A DNA stretch of 64,000 bases from Pseudomonas putida. Lineage in GTDB: Bacteria; Pseudomonadota; Gammaproteobacteria; Pseudomonadales; Pseudomonadaceae. Made by a program: the position numbers and the translations under genes. The DNA lies in assembly GCA_041879295.1 (NCBI GenBank), contig CP047152.1:873501-937500 (forward strand), read 5' to 3'. The notes beneath the pieces were generated by a model. The model did no database searches and was not told where the DNA came from. It was given only the letters and a program-made list of their open reading frames with translations. Shown here one piece after another: positions 28,456 to 39,594 of the stretch; position 1 is the first letter of the stretch, and each line of letters opens with the position of its first letter.

Positions 28456-29820
28456 ATGAACAAGACCAGAAGTCTGCTGCAAGCCGGTGTACTGGGCCTG
28501 TCCCTGCTGGCGACCAGCGTCATGGCTGCGGTATCCGCCGACGAGGCGGCCAAGCTGGGCAGCACCCTGACCCCGATGGGCGCCGAGAAGGCCGGCAACG
28601 CCGACGGCTCCATCGGCCCATGGGAGCCGCTGTCGAAGACCGCAGGCAGCGTCGACGGCAAGGGCTTCCTGTCCGATCCGTACGGCAGTGAAAAGCCGCT
28701 GTTTACCATCACGGCGCAAAATGCCGACCAGTACAAGGACAAGCTCTCGCCGGGCCAGATGGCCATGCTCAAACGCTACCCGAGCACCTACAAGATCCCG
28801 GTGTTCAAGACCCATCGCGGCGCAACCGTTCCGGCCGATGTGTTCGCGGCCATCAAGGAAAACGCTACCAAAACCACCCTGGTGGAGGGCGGTAACGGCC
28901 TGAGCAACTTCCGCACGGCGGTGCCGTTTCCGATCCCGAAAAGCGGCCTGGAGGTGATCTGGAACCACATCACCCGCTACCGCGGCGGCAGTGTCAGCCG
29001 CCTGGTGACCCAGGCCACGCCGCAGCAGAACGGCTCGTTCAACCCCGTGTACTTCTCCGACCAGTTCGTCTTCCGCGACAAGATGAAGGACTACGACCCG
29101 AACAACCCGGGCAACATCCTGTTCTACTTCAAGCAGGAAGTCACTGCGCCTGCGCGCCTGGCCGGGACTGTGCTGTTGGTGCACGAAACCCTCGACCAGG
29201 TGAAGGAGCCGCGCAAGGCGTGGATCTACAACGCCGGCCAACGCCGTGTGCGCATGGCACCCCAAGTGTCGTATGACGGCCCGGGTACCGCCGCCGACGG
29301 CCTGCGTACATCGGACAACCTGGACATGTTCAACGGTGCACCCGATCGTTATGACTGGAAGCTGGAAGGCAAGAAGGAACTGTACATCGCATCGAACGCC
29401 TTCAAACTGGATGATCCGAAGCTCAAGTATGCCGACATCATCAAGGCCGGACACATCAACCAGGACCTGGCCCGTTACGAGCTGCGCCGCGTCTGGCACG
29501 TAGTTGCAACCCTCAAGCCGGGCCAGCGGCACATCTACGCCAAGCGTGATTTCTACATCGATGAGGACACCTGGCAGGCAGCAGTGATCGACCAGTACGA
29601 CGGCCGTGGCCAACTGTGGCGCGTGTCCGAGGCCCACGCTCAGCCTTATTACAACGTGGAAGTGCCTTGGTACACCCTGGAAGCCATCTACGACCTGCAG
29701 TCCGGTCGTTACCTGGCCCTGGGCATGAAGAACGAAGAGAAACGCGCCTACGATTTTGGCTTCAGTGCCAGCAAGGCCGACTTCCAGCCAGCGGCGCTGC
29801 GTCAGTCGGGTATTCGCTAA
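28456..29820 (+). CDS. DUF1329 family periplasmic/outer-membrane lipid-associated protein
   Basis: The 454-residue protein has a signal peptide (MNKTRSLLQAGVLGLSLLATSVMA) and resembles LolB/LolA-like hydrophobic-ligand folds described for DUF1329. Conserved stretches include GSLGPWEP-like NADGSIGPWEPL and RIRVWHVVA-like RRVWHVVATLKPGQRH. It follows the DUF1302 gene by 25 bp and ends at a strong terminator. The two probably move a hydrophobic substrate across the outer membrane; the ligase upstream would activate the product. Confidence 0.85.
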   Translation: MNKTRSLLQAGVLGLSLLATSVMAAVSADEAAKLGSTLTPMGAEKAGNADGSIGPWEPLSKTAGSVDGKGFLSDPYGSEKPLFTITAQNADQYKDKLSPGQMAMLKRYPSTYKIPVFKTHRGATVPADVFAAIKENATKTTLVEGGNGLSNFRTAVPFPIPKSGLEVIWNHITRYRGGSVSRLVTQATPQQNGSFNPVYFSDQFVFRDKMKDYDPNNPGNILFYFKQEVTAPARLAGTVLLVHETLDQVKEPRKAWIYNAGQRRVRMAPQVSYDGPGTAADGLRTSDNLDMFNGAPDRYDWKLEGKKELYIASNAFKLDDPKLKYADIIKAGHINQDLARYELRRVWHVVATLKPGQRHIYAKRDFYIDEDTWQAAVIDQYDGRGQLWRVSEAHAQPYYNVEVPWYTLEAIYDLQSGRYLALGMKNEEKRAYDFGFSASKADFQPAALRQSGIR

Positions 29821-29852
29821 GCTGAAATCACGGAAATCCGTGTGATCCCCAG

Positions 29853-29876
29853 AACGCCCCGGCTCGCCGGGGCGTT
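29853..29876 (+). terminator. Rho-independent terminator
   Basis: A perfect 10-bp stem (AACGCCCCGG / CCGGGGCGTT, loop CTCG) with a short T-rich tail follows the DUF1329 stop by about 32 bp. Confidence 0.8.
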
Positions 29877-29892
29877 TCTATTTCCTGAGCTG

Positions 29893-29922
29893 GCCTCTTC
29901 GCGGGTTCACCCGCGAAGAGGC
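29893..29922. repeat. REP palindrome
   Basis: A perfect 14-bp inverted repeat (GCCTCTTCGCGGGT / ACCCGCGAAGAGGC, 2-nt loop) downstream of the terminator. The remaining 190 bp before the LuxR gene show no gene and carry its promoter. Confidence 0.75.
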
Positions 29923-30111
29923 AGGGCAAGGCAATAAACCTCCTGAATACCTCTCCAAACCCCCGCTCCAGCCCCTGTCCATCAGCCATGTTGCTTTTTG
30001 TCGCAGTCTTTTCCATGGCAATTGCGCCCATCATCTTCAAATGCGCCGCATTACCCGCTAGTCTCGCAAGCATCCATACCGCCGTTGTCTTCCAACCAGA
30101 ACGAGCCGGCC

Positions 30112-32829
30112 ATGACAGATTTGTCCCGTACGCATGGATTCGCGAGTCAGGCCCTTGGCCTGCGGGACGGGCGTTTCTTCCGGCCGCCGCTGCCGGATGG
30201 CCATGTGCCGCGCCTGCGTTTGTGCCAGCGGCTGGAAGCCGGCTTGGGCGGGCGGCTGTTGCTGGTCAATGCCCCGGCGGGTTTCGGCAAAAGCTCCCTG
30301 GCCATCGAGTTTTGCGAAGCATTGCCCGAGCACTGGCGCAGCCTGTGGCTGGGCCTGAGCCAGCGGGATGCCGACCCTGGCCGCTTCCTTGAGCGCTTGC
30401 TTGAAGGCCTGCAGCAGTACTGCCCGGCCCTGGGCGGCCAGGCCATGGGTCTGCTGAAAATGCGCCAGCGCCACCAGCCGTTTGCCTTTGAAGAATGGCT
30501 AGATGGCCTGCTCGATGAGCTGGCGGTCTACCTGCAGGCCGATACGCCGCTGCTGCTGGTACTGGACGACTATCACCTGGCCCAGGGGCCGGTGCTCGAC
30601 CGCTGCTTGCAGTTCTTCCTCAATCACCTGCCCCCCGGCCTGGTACTGCTGGTGACCAGCCGCCAGCGGCCAGACTGGCACCTGGCGCGCCTGCGCCTGT
30701 CCCGGCAGTTGGTCGAGCTTAACGAACAGGACCTGCGCCTCACCGCAGATGAGTCGCTGGCAGTGATCGGCCGCCAGCCTACCGGCCTGCGCGGCCAGGC
30801 GCTGGACAACCTGATCCAGCGCAGCGACGGCTGGGTGGCCGGGTTGCGTTTCTGGCAGCTGGCGGCCAGCGACAGCGCTGACGAGCAAGCCTTGCCCCAG
30901 GCGCTGCATGGTGGCGAGGGCCTGATCCGCGACTACTTGCTTGAAGAGGTCATCGACAGGCTACCTGCAGACGTGCAGGCCTTCTTGGACGAAACCGCCT
31001 GCCAGGAGCGTTTCTGCGCTCCACTTTGCGATGCGCTGCGTGGCCGCCATGACAGTGCCGCCGTCCTGAGCTTCCTGCAGGCGCATCAGGTGTTCCTGGT
31101 GCCGCTGGACGAGCATGGGCACTGGTTCCGCTACCACCATTTGTTCTCCGACCTGCTGCGCAGCCGCCAGGCCAGCGAATCACTGGTGGCTCTGCATTTG
31201 CGAGCCTGCCGCTGGTTTGAAGCCCAGGGCCTGCTGGATGAGGCGGTGGAGCAGGCTTTGCGTGCCGGCCACCTCGATGTTGCCGCCGACCTGGTGCAGA
31301 GCCTGTCCGAGGAGCAACTGCTGGCCGAGCAGAACGTCGGCATGTTGCTGCGCTGGAAGATGGACCTGCCCGACAGCCTGTTGATCAGCACGCCGCGGCT
31401 GATCGTGCTGTACAGCTGGGCGTTGGGCCTGGCTTGCCAGCTGGATGCTGCCGAGGAACTGGCCGGCTACCTCAGTCGCTTTTTGCCCGCGCCTTCGGCG
31501 ACTGCGCAGAAGTCGATGCTGGCCCAATGGCTGGCACTCAGTGGGGTCATTGCCCGTGGCCGTGGCGATCGCGAGCGCACCTTGGCCTATTGCGGCGAAG
31601 CGCTACAAAGCCTGCCGAGCAAGCGCTATGGCCAACGCCTGGTGTGCTTGTCGACGCTGTCCAACCTGGCCATTGCCGATGGTGACTTCTGGCGTGCCCG
31701 AGGCTGGAACCGTGAAGCCCTGGAACTGGCCCAGCGTGTCGGCAACCCCTTGTTCGAGGCGCTGGCTCATTACGACCGGGCGCGGGTGCTGCATGCCCGT
31801 GGCGAGGTGCTGCGCGCGTTGGACGAAGTGCGCCAAGGGCTGCAACGTCTGCAAGGGCTTTCGGCGCAGCGGCTGTATGCCGTGCGTGCGCGCCTGACGC
31901 TTTACGAGGGTTACCTGCTGGTCTCGCGCCTGCAGCCGGCTCAGGGCCGGGCGCGTTTGCGCGCGGGGTTGGGGGAGGCGCGAGCGTGCCGGGACATCAG
32001 TGTGCTCATCGGCCATTGCGTGATTGCCACGCTCGACGGCCGGGAAGGTCACTTTGCCGAGGCCTTTGCCGAACTGGCCGAGGCCGAGCGTTTGATGCAT
32101 ATATGGGATGTGCCCCCGGTCTACTATCTGGCCATGATTACCCTGGTCAAATGCGAACTGTGGCTGGCCCAGGGGCGTACCGACCTGGCGGAGTCCTGGC
32201 TGCAGCGCCTGGGCCAGACCTATGGTGGCGAGCAGCCGGCGGTGCCACCGGAATTCCATCCGCTGCTGCCTTTGCACATTGCGTTGCAGCAGGCATTGCT
32301 CGATCGTATCCAGTTGCGTAGCGACGATGCCGTGCAACGCCTGGCTTGCCTGGTAGAGCGCGGCCAGGCCAGTGGCGGCATGATGCTCGCCGTAAGCGCC
32401 CTGTGCCAATGGCTTTCCCTGCTATTGGACGAAGGCAAGGAAGGGCAGGCCGCGCAGTTGCTGCCCAGTTTGCTGGAGGCGGCTCATGGCGGCGTGATGC
32501 AGCCGATGCAGCCACTACTGGAAAAACACCCGCAATGGCTTCATGAACAACTGCAGGCAGGTGCCGTTTGCCCGGTGCAGGCTGAACTGCTCAAGCATCT
32601 GCCGCCAGTGCCAATCGCCAGTACGGGCAACGGCGAAGCGCTGAGTGGTCGTGAGTTGGCCGTGCTCGAACTGATTGCCCAGGGCTGTTCCAATCAGCAG
32701 ATCAGCGAGCGGCTGTTCATTTCCCTGCACACGGTGAAGACCCACGCCAGTCACATCAACAGCAAGTTGGGTGTGGAGCGGCGCACCCAGGCGGTGGCCA
32801 AGGCCAAATCCCTGGGGTTGCTGGCGTGA
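30112..32829 (+). CDS. MalT/AlkS-type LuxR-family transcriptional regulator
   Basis: The 905-residue regulator has an N-terminal STAND ATPase with Walker A NAPAGFGKSSLA near residue 52 and Walker B LLLVLDDYH. A long helical repeat sensor region follows (about residues 380-830). The C-terminal LuxR helix-turn-helix reads LSGRELAVLELIAQGCSNQQISERLFIS. MalT/AlkS proteins bind an inducer and ATP, oligomerise and activate transcription. It most likely controls the adjacent ligase-DUF1302-DUF1329 genes. I start at ATG 30112 (MTDLSRTHGF); the Shine-Dalgarno is weak, so a nearby alternative is possible. Confidence 0.9.
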   Translation: MTDLSRTHGFASQALGLRDGRFFRPPLPDGHVPRLRLCQRLEAGLGGRLLLVNAPAGFGKSSLAIEFCEALPEHWRSLWLGLSQRDADPGRFLERLLEGLQQYCPALGGQAMGLLKMRQRHQPFAFEEWLDGLLDELAVYLQADTPLLLVLDDYHLAQGPVLDRCLQFFLNHLPPGLVLLVTSRQRPDWHLARLRLSRQLVELNEQDLRLTADESLAVIGRQPTGLRGQALDNLIQRSDGWVAGLRFWQLAASDSADEQALPQALHGGEGLIRDYLLEEVIDRLPADVQAFLDETACQERFCAPLCDALRGRHDSAAVLSFLQAHQVFLVPLDEHGHWFRYHHLFSDLLRSRQASESLVALHLRACRWFEAQGLLDEAVEQALRAGHLDVAADLVQSLSEEQLLAEQNVGMLLRWKMDLPDSLLISTPRLIVLYSWALGLACQLDAAEELAGYLSRFLPAPSATAQKSMLAQWLALSGVIARGRGDRERTLAYCGEALQSLPSKRYGQRLVCLSTLSNLAIADGDFWRARGWNREALELAQRVGNPLFEALAHYDRARVLHARGEVLRALDEVRQGLQRLQGLSAQRLYAVRARLTLYEGYLLVSRLQPAQGRARLRAGLGEARACRDISVLIGHCVIATLDGREGHFAEAFAELAEAERLMHIWDVPPVYYLAMITLVKCELWLAQGRTDLAESWLQRLGQTYGGEQPAVPPEFHPLLPLHIALQQALLDRIQLRSDDAVQRLACLVERGQASGGMMLAVSALCQWLSLLLDEGKEGQAAQLLPSLLEAAHGGVMQPMQPLLEKHPQWLHEQLQAGAVCPVQAELLKHLPPVPIASTGNGEALSGRELAVLELIAQGCSNQQISERLFISLHTVKTHASHINSKLGVERRTQAVAKAKSLGLLA

Positions 32830-32988
32830 TACTGGCTCTGTAGGTCATGGTTCATTAAAGCGATGGCCTGGCGCCATGGTTCGTGGCCGGCAATGCTCTA
32901 TCCTCATCTTTCCCGACCAGCTGCCGATACAGCTATCGGTGGCATCGCCTCGCGCGATTTTTCAATCATTCCAAGGCAGGTCGTGTTG

Positions 32989-34596
32989 ATGCTGCAGTAC
33001 GGGCAAAAGAGCTTTCTGATCGTCGACGACTTTACCGACTTTCGTACGTCGACCCGTTCCATGCTGCGCGAGTTGGGCGTGCGCGATGTGGACACCGCTG
33101 ACAGCGGCGAGCAGGCGCTGCGCATGTGCGCGCAGAAGCGCTATGACTTCATCCTGCAGGACTTCCATCTGGGCGATGGCAAGAAGAACGGGCAACAGGT
33201 GCTTGAAGACCTGATCATCGACAAGCACATCAGCCATGAATGCGTGTTCATCATGGTCACCGCCGAGAGCAGCCAGGCGATTGTCCTCAGCGCCATCGAG
33301 CACGAGCCCGATGCCTACCTGACCAAACCGTTCAACCGGGTTGGCCTGGCCCAGCGCGTCGAGAAACTGTTCCAGCGCAAGACGTTGCTAAAGCCGATCC
33401 TGCAAGCGCTGGACCGCAACCGCCCGGCCGAAGTACTGGCGGCCTGCGCCGAGCTGTGCAAGAGGGATCCGCGCCTGGCTCCATTGTGCTTGCGCTACCG
33501 GGCCGATGCCCTGCGCAACCTCAACCGCTTCGAGGAACTGGAAAAGTTCCTCAAGGCCATCCTGGCCAGCCGCCCGCAGCCGTGGGTTTACGCCGCGTTG
33601 GGCGCACTGATGCACAAGCGTGGTCAAAATGCCCAGGCCCAGGGTGTATACGAGCAGGCGCTCAAGGCGTTCCCGATCATGCCAGGCCTGTACGATGGCA
33701 TGGCCGAGGTGCTGGTGGCTCAGGGCGATACCCGGCGCGCGCAGAACTTGCTTGAAGAAGCCGTGCGCCTGTCGCCATTGTCGGTGCGTCGGCAGTCGAC
33801 ACTGGGCAAGCTGGCGCTGGAGAACGAAGACTTCGAGAGCGCATCGAAGGCGTTTCGCCATGCGGTGAACCAAGGGCAAAGTTCGCGTTACAAGGATGCC
33901 GAAAACAACCTTGGCCTGGTCCAGGCGTTGATGAGCAAGAATGCAGGCTTCGGCCTGGACGCCCGTACCCGGGTCGAGATCAACACCACGCTCAGCGAGG
34001 TAGCCAAGGAAAACCCCGAGGACCAAGGCCTGCAGGTGCGTGCGCGGATGATGAAGGCTGCCAGCCTGCAGCAGGCCGGTGACCCGGAAACGGCCGGCAA
34101 GCTGACAGAACAGGCGATTCAGCGCCTGGACAAGATGAACCAGTTCTTCTCGGTCGATTCAGCCCTGACCGTCGCTGCGCAATTGCAGGCAATGGGGCAG
34201 GAAGCCGCTGCCATCGGAGTGCTGAGGAGTTGTGTGGAAAGTTATGGCGATGACCCCAAGGTCATGGAGAAAGTGGGCAAGCTGACGGATGACCCCAGCG
34301 TGCTCAACGCCATTACCGAAGCCGTCACCCTCAATCGTCAGGGGGTACGCAGTTACCAGGGAGGGCAGCTTGGAGAGGCGTTGCAGATGTTCCGAAAGGC
34401 ATTGGGTTTACAGCCGAAGAACATCAGCATCGCCCTCAACACCGCCCAGGCGCTGCTGCGCATCGGCGGTGACAACCCTCAGCCTGCGATCATGCAGGAG
34501 TGCCGCGACGCCCTCACCAGCGTGGCCGGTATCCCTGCCAGCGACAATCGCTATGACCGTTACCGCAAACTGCATATCCGAGTGTTCGGCGCATGA
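32989..34596 (+). CDS. Response regulator with C-terminal TPR-like repeats
   Basis: The 535-residue protein has an N-terminal receiver domain with acidic pocket VDD (residues 13-14), phosphoacceptor Asp58 (ILQDFHLGDG), the switch Thr in MVTAES and Lys in YLTKPFN. The rest (about 150-535) is helical with TPR-like repeats (AALGALMHKRGQNAQAQGVY, LGEALQMFRKALGLQPKN) and no DNA-binding domain. It probably works through protein contacts. Its end overlaps the kinase gene by 4 bp (ATGA), so the pair is translationally coupled. ATG 32989 starts with MLQYGQKSFLIVDDF. Confidence 0.85.
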   Translation: MLQYGQKSFLIVDDFTDFRTSTRSMLRELGVRDVDTADSGEQALRMCAQKRYDFILQDFHLGDGKKNGQQVLEDLIIDKHISHECVFIMVTAESSQAIVLSAIEHEPDAYLTKPFNRVGLAQRVEKLFQRKTLLKPILQALDRNRPAEVLAACAELCKRDPRLAPLCLRYRADALRNLNRFEELEKFLKAILASRPQPWVYAALGALMHKRGQNAQAQGVYEQALKAFPIMPGLYDGMAEVLVAQGDTRRAQNLLEEAVRLSPLSVRRQSTLGKLALENEDFESASKAFRHAVNQGQSSRYKDAENNLGLVQALMSKNAGFGLDARTRVEINTTLSEVAKENPEDQGLQVRARMMKAASLQQAGDPETAGKLTEQAIQRLDKMNQFFSVDSALTVAAQLQAMGQEAAAIGVLRSCVESYGDDPKVMEKVGKLTDDPSVLNAITEAVTLNRQGVRSYQGGQLGEALQMFRKALGLQPKNISIALNTAQALLRIGGDNPQPAIMQECRDALTSVAGIPASDNRYDRYRKLHIRVFGA

Positions 34597-35285
34597 ATCA
34601 AGACAATCAGGGGCTGGATTTTTCCACGGTGATCGCCTCCACCGTGCACGACCTCAAAAGTTCATTGTCGGCGCTGATCCAGTCCCACAGCCAGTGGGTG
34701 GAACGCTTGCCCGAGGAGCTGCGTGGCGGTGCCGAACAAGGGATCATGGAGCATGAATTTCGTCACCTCAACGGCATGCTGGTGCAGTTGCTGGGCTTAT
34801 ACAAACTGGGTGTGAACCAGTTGCCGGTATGCCCGGACTACCATGAGCTGGATGATTTCATCGAAGCCCAGCTGGCGGCGCACGAGGAAGTACTCAAGCA
34901 CAACGACATTCTCGCCACCTGGCGCATCGACACCGATAACCCGCTGGGTTTCTTCGACCGCGAACTGGTGGCCTCGGTGATCTCCAACGTTATCACCAAC
35001 GCCACCCGCTTTGCCGGGCACGCCTTGCTGATCACCATCGAAGAGGCCGATAACCAGTTGGCCATTTGCGTCAATGATGACGGCCCGGGTTATCCAAAGC
35101 ACATGCTCGAGCGCCAGGAGGAGTACATCCAGGGCATTGACTCGACCAGCGGCAGCACTGGCCTTGGGCTGTATTTTGCGGCGCGGATTGCAGCGTTGCA
35201 TGAAAGCGGTGGTGCGCGTGGGCGGATCGAGATATCCAACGGCGGGGCGCTTGGGGGCGGGTTGTTCAGGTTATTCCTGCCTTGA
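34593..35285 (+). CDS. Soluble sensor histidine kinase without an input domain
   Basis: This short 230-residue kinase starts almost at its H-box: VHDLKSSLSAL with His19. It has the N-box VISNVITNATRFA, the G1 box DDGPGYP and the G2 box GSTGLGLYFAAR. There is no transmembrane helix and no recognisable sensor domain, so input must come from a partner, perhaps the coupled receiver-TPR protein. The length is well below that of ordinary sensor kinases. It is followed by a large inverted repeat. Confidence 0.88.
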   Translation: MNQDNQGLDFSTVIASTVHDLKSSLSALIQSHSQWVERLPEELRGGAEQGIMEHEFRHLNGMLVQLLGLYKLGVNQLPVCPDYHELDDFIEAQLAAHEEVLKHNDILATWRIDTDNPLGFFDRELVASVISNVITNATRFAGHALLITIEEADNQLAICVNDDGPGYPKHMLERQEEYIQGIDSTSGSTGLGLYFAARIAALHESGGARGRIEISNGGALGGGLFRLFLP

Positions 35286-35303
35286 GGTATTGGGTGCCTG
35301 GGC

Positions 35304-35522
35304 GATCGAGCGCCGCCCGCGCGGCGCATCGCGAGCAAGCTCGCTCCTACATTTGTTTCGGGCCAGTATTGCCTGCACCCACGCGCGCGACCGCCTTGTT
35401 TGTTCCACGCAATATCCAGGTGGGCACCAAGGTGGCGCGCACCTCCGCCTCAGGAATAACTGGCCCGCAACAAATGTAGGAGCGAGCTTGCTCGCGATGC
35501 GCCGCGCGGGCGGCGCTCGATC
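35304..35522. repeat. Large inverted repeat, 64-bp arms with 91-bp spacer
   Basis: Bases 35304-35367 and 35459-35522 are reverse complements with a single mismatch. The outer 30 bases contain the GATCGAGCGCC...GGCGC palindrome seen elsewhere in this window, followed by a second motif GAGCAAGCTCGCTCCTAC. The spacer encodes nothing apparent. It fills most of the 334-bp gap between the kinase and the hydrolase gene. It may be a REP-doublet or MITE-like unit. Confidence 0.85.
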
Positions 35523-35619
35523 TCACAGGCGCCACTTCGCTCAAGACATGAACCTCGTGCACCCAACCCATTTTCCTGTCAGGCTCCCAGCAGAACCCAG
35601 CTTCACCTGCGAGAACACC

Positions 35620-36264
35620 ATGACCCAAGCCCCGCCTGCTCTCATCCGCGAAACCTTCCCCGTCGGCCCCTTGCAGTGCAACTGCACGCTGATCGGCGAC
35701 CCCCTGACCAAGAAAGCCATTGTCGTCGACCCGGGTGGTGACGTGGACAAGATCCTTGCCCGCCTGCAGGCCCACGGCCTGACGCTGGTGAGCATCATCC
35801 ACACCCATGCGCACTTCGACCACTTCCTCGCGTCAGGCAAGCTCAAGGAGCTGACGGGTGCCACGCTGCACCTGCACAAGGACGACCAAGTGCTGTGGGA
35901 CAACCTCGAGATGCAGTGCCAGATGTTCGGTGTACCTTACACCCCGGTACCGGCACCGGACCGCTGGCTGGGCGATGACGAAGAACTCGCCTGCGGCTGC
36001 GGGGTGGCGCTGCATACGCCTGGCCATACCCCGGGCTCGATGAGCTTCTGGTTTGCCGATGCCAAATTGTTGATTGCCGGTGACACCCTGTTCCGTCGGG
36101 GTATTGGCCGCACTGATTTGTGGGGTGGCGACCAGCGGGCAATCGTGCGCTCCATCAAGGAGCGGCTGTACCGGCTGGACGAAGAGGCCATCGTGGTGAC
36201 CGGCCACGGGCCCGACACCCGTTTGGGCGACGAGATGCGCGAAAACCCGTTCGTGCGTGCCTGA
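35620..36264 (+). CDS. Metallo-beta-lactamase-fold hydrolase (glyoxalase II-like, YcbL type)
   Basis: The 214-residue enzyme carries the metal motif THAHFDH (residues 61-67), the further His of HTPGHTPGSMSFW, the bridging Asp of IAGDTLFRRGIGRTDL and the last His in VTGHGPDT. These form the two-metal site of glyoxalase II-like hydrolases. The substrate (S-lactoylglutathione or another thioester) is unproven. I choose ATG 35620 (MTQAPPALIRETFPVGPL) because the upstream open frame crosses the inverted repeat. Confidence 0.88.
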   Translation: MTQAPPALIRETFPVGPLQCNCTLIGDPLTKKAIVVDPGGDVDKILARLQAHGLTLVSIIHTHAHFDHFLASGKLKELTGATLHLHKDDQVLWDNLEMQCQMFGVPYTPVPAPDRWLGDDEELACGCGVALHTPGHTPGSMSFWFADAKLLIAGDTLFRRGIGRTDLWGGDQRAIVRSIKERLYRLDEEAIVVTGHGPDTRLGDEMRENPFVRA

Positions 36265-36373
36265 TGGCACATGAAGGCACTTTCATGGAATTTTTCGTTG
36301 CCGATGCAATCCAAGGCTGGCATAGATCCCTTCGAGATCTGCCGCATTTATGAATTTCAGTAGGAGCTTGTCC

Positions 36374-37093
36374 ATGTTCACCATGCGTCGTCTGATTATC
36401 GTCGCAACTGCCGCAGCACTGATGACCGGCTGCGCCGGCCAGAATCCTTACGACAACCAGGGTCAGGCGCAGGGCTCCACAGGGATGAGCAAAACCGCCA
36501 AGTACGGCGGCCTGGGGGCGCTGGCCGGTGCCATCGCCGGTGCTGCGATCGACCACAACAACCGTGGCAAGGGTGCACTGATTGGTGCTGCCGCAGTGGG
36601 TGCCGCTGCAGCCGGTTATGGCTACTACGCCGACAAGCAGGAAGCCGAGCTGCGCGCGCAAATGGCCAACACGGGGGTGGAAGTACAGCGTCAGGGTGAC
36701 CAGATCAAGCTGATCATGCCGGGCAACATCACCTTCGCCACCGACTCGGCCAACATCGCCCCAAGCTTCTACTCGCCGCTGAACAACCTGGCTGGCTCGT
36801 TCAAGCAGTTCAACCAGAACACCATCGAAGTGGTCGGCTTCACCGACAGCACTGGCAGCCGCCAGCACAACATGGACCTGTCCCAGCGCCGCGCGCAGGC
36901 GGTCAGCACCTACCTGACTTCGCAGGGTGTGGATGCCTCGCGTATCTCTGTACGTGGCATGGGCCCGGACCAGCCGATCGCCAGCAACGCTGACGCCAAT
37001 GGTCGTGCGCAGAACCGCCGTGTGGAAGTGAACCTGAAGCCGATTCCGGGTCAGCAGTATGAGCAGCAAGGTCAGGTTCAGCAGTATCCCTGA
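36374..37093 (+). CDS. OmpA-family lipoprotein (YiaD-like)
   Basis: The 239-residue protein has a lipoprotein signal with lipobox MTGC. A glycine-rich membrane-associated region follows (YGGLGALAGAIAGAAID, GAAAVGAAAAGYGYY). The C-terminal OmpA peptidoglycan-binding domain contains VVGFTDSTGSRQHNMDLSQ and ANGRAQNRRVEVNL. It probably links the outer membrane to the cell wall. ATG 36374 follows AGGAG by 7 nt; an upstream in-frame ATG at 36350 lacks this. It ends before a strong hairpin. Confidence 0.88.
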   Translation: MFTMRRLIIVATAAALMTGCAGQNPYDNQGQAQGSTGMSKTAKYGGLGALAGAIAGAAIDHNNRGKGALIGAAAVGAAAAGYGYYADKQEAELRAQMANTGVEVQRQGDQIKLIMPGNITFATDSANIAPSFYSPLNNLAGSFKQFNQNTIEVVGFTDSTGSRQHNMDLSQRRAQAVSTYLTSQGVDASRISVRGMGPDQPIASNADANGRAQNRRVEVNLKPIPGQQYEQQGQVQQYP

Positions 37094-37116
37094 TTGACCT
37101 TCAGGGCCGCCTTGCG

Positions 37117-37152
37117 GCCTTGTGGGAGCGGGCAGTCCCGCTCCCACAAGGC
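37117..37152. terminator. REP-like 16-bp hairpin between convergent genes
   Basis: A perfect 16-bp stem (GCCTTGTGGGAGCGGG and its complement, 4-nt loop) lies between the OmpA-like gene and pta. It can stop transcription from both sides or stabilise 3' ends. Confidence 0.75.
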
Positions 37153-37172
37153 TTGCAAAGAAGCGGCTGCTT

Positions 37173-39260
<2,088 letters not shown>

Positions 39261-39291
39261 GCGTGCTTCTCGAAATAAGCGGTGCAAGAAA

Positions 39292-39594
39292 TTAACGGTC
39301 AAGGGTAGCGCTATCGGCCCCTTGTGCGCACCAGCCGCAAGCGAAAGGCTGGCCGATGTGTTGCGCACGTTGTGCCGGGTCGAGCACCCACGGGCGTGCC
39401 TGCCACGGCGGCTGGTGGCGCAGGTGCTGGGTATGGCCGCACGAAAGTTCCGCCACCCAGTGGCCTTCTTCGTCCTGATGAAAGCCGTTGATCCGACTGA
39501 TGGGCCGTTGCTCGTCCGCAGTTCGTTCGCAATCGGACGATGGCTTGGTTACACTTGTGCGCTCTACATTCTTTTGCAAAAGGTCTTGCCCCAT
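39292..39594 (-). CDS. DUF3565 domain protein
   Basis: The conserved part (SRINGFHQDEEGHWVAELSC through GQPFACGWC) matches DUF3565, a small domain with possible metal-binding Cys/His residues (CGHTQHLRHQ, CGWC). The start is uncertain. The in-frame ATGs are at 39594 (100 residues) and 39624, both overlapping the slyD start on the other strand; a shorter product beginning near the conserved block is also possible. It lies upstream of pta on the same strand with 31 bp between. Confidence 0.65.
   Translation of the reverse strand: MGQDLLQKNVERTSVTKPSSDCERTADEQRPISRINGFHQDEEGHWVAELSCGHTQHLRHQPPWQARPWVLDPAQRAQHIGQPFACGWCAQGADSATLDR

Noticed and set aside
35074..35619. Long N-terminal extension of the metallo-hydrolase
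   Set aside because: It runs through the 219-bp inverted repeat and the end of the kinase gene; the family begins at MTQAPPALIRETF.
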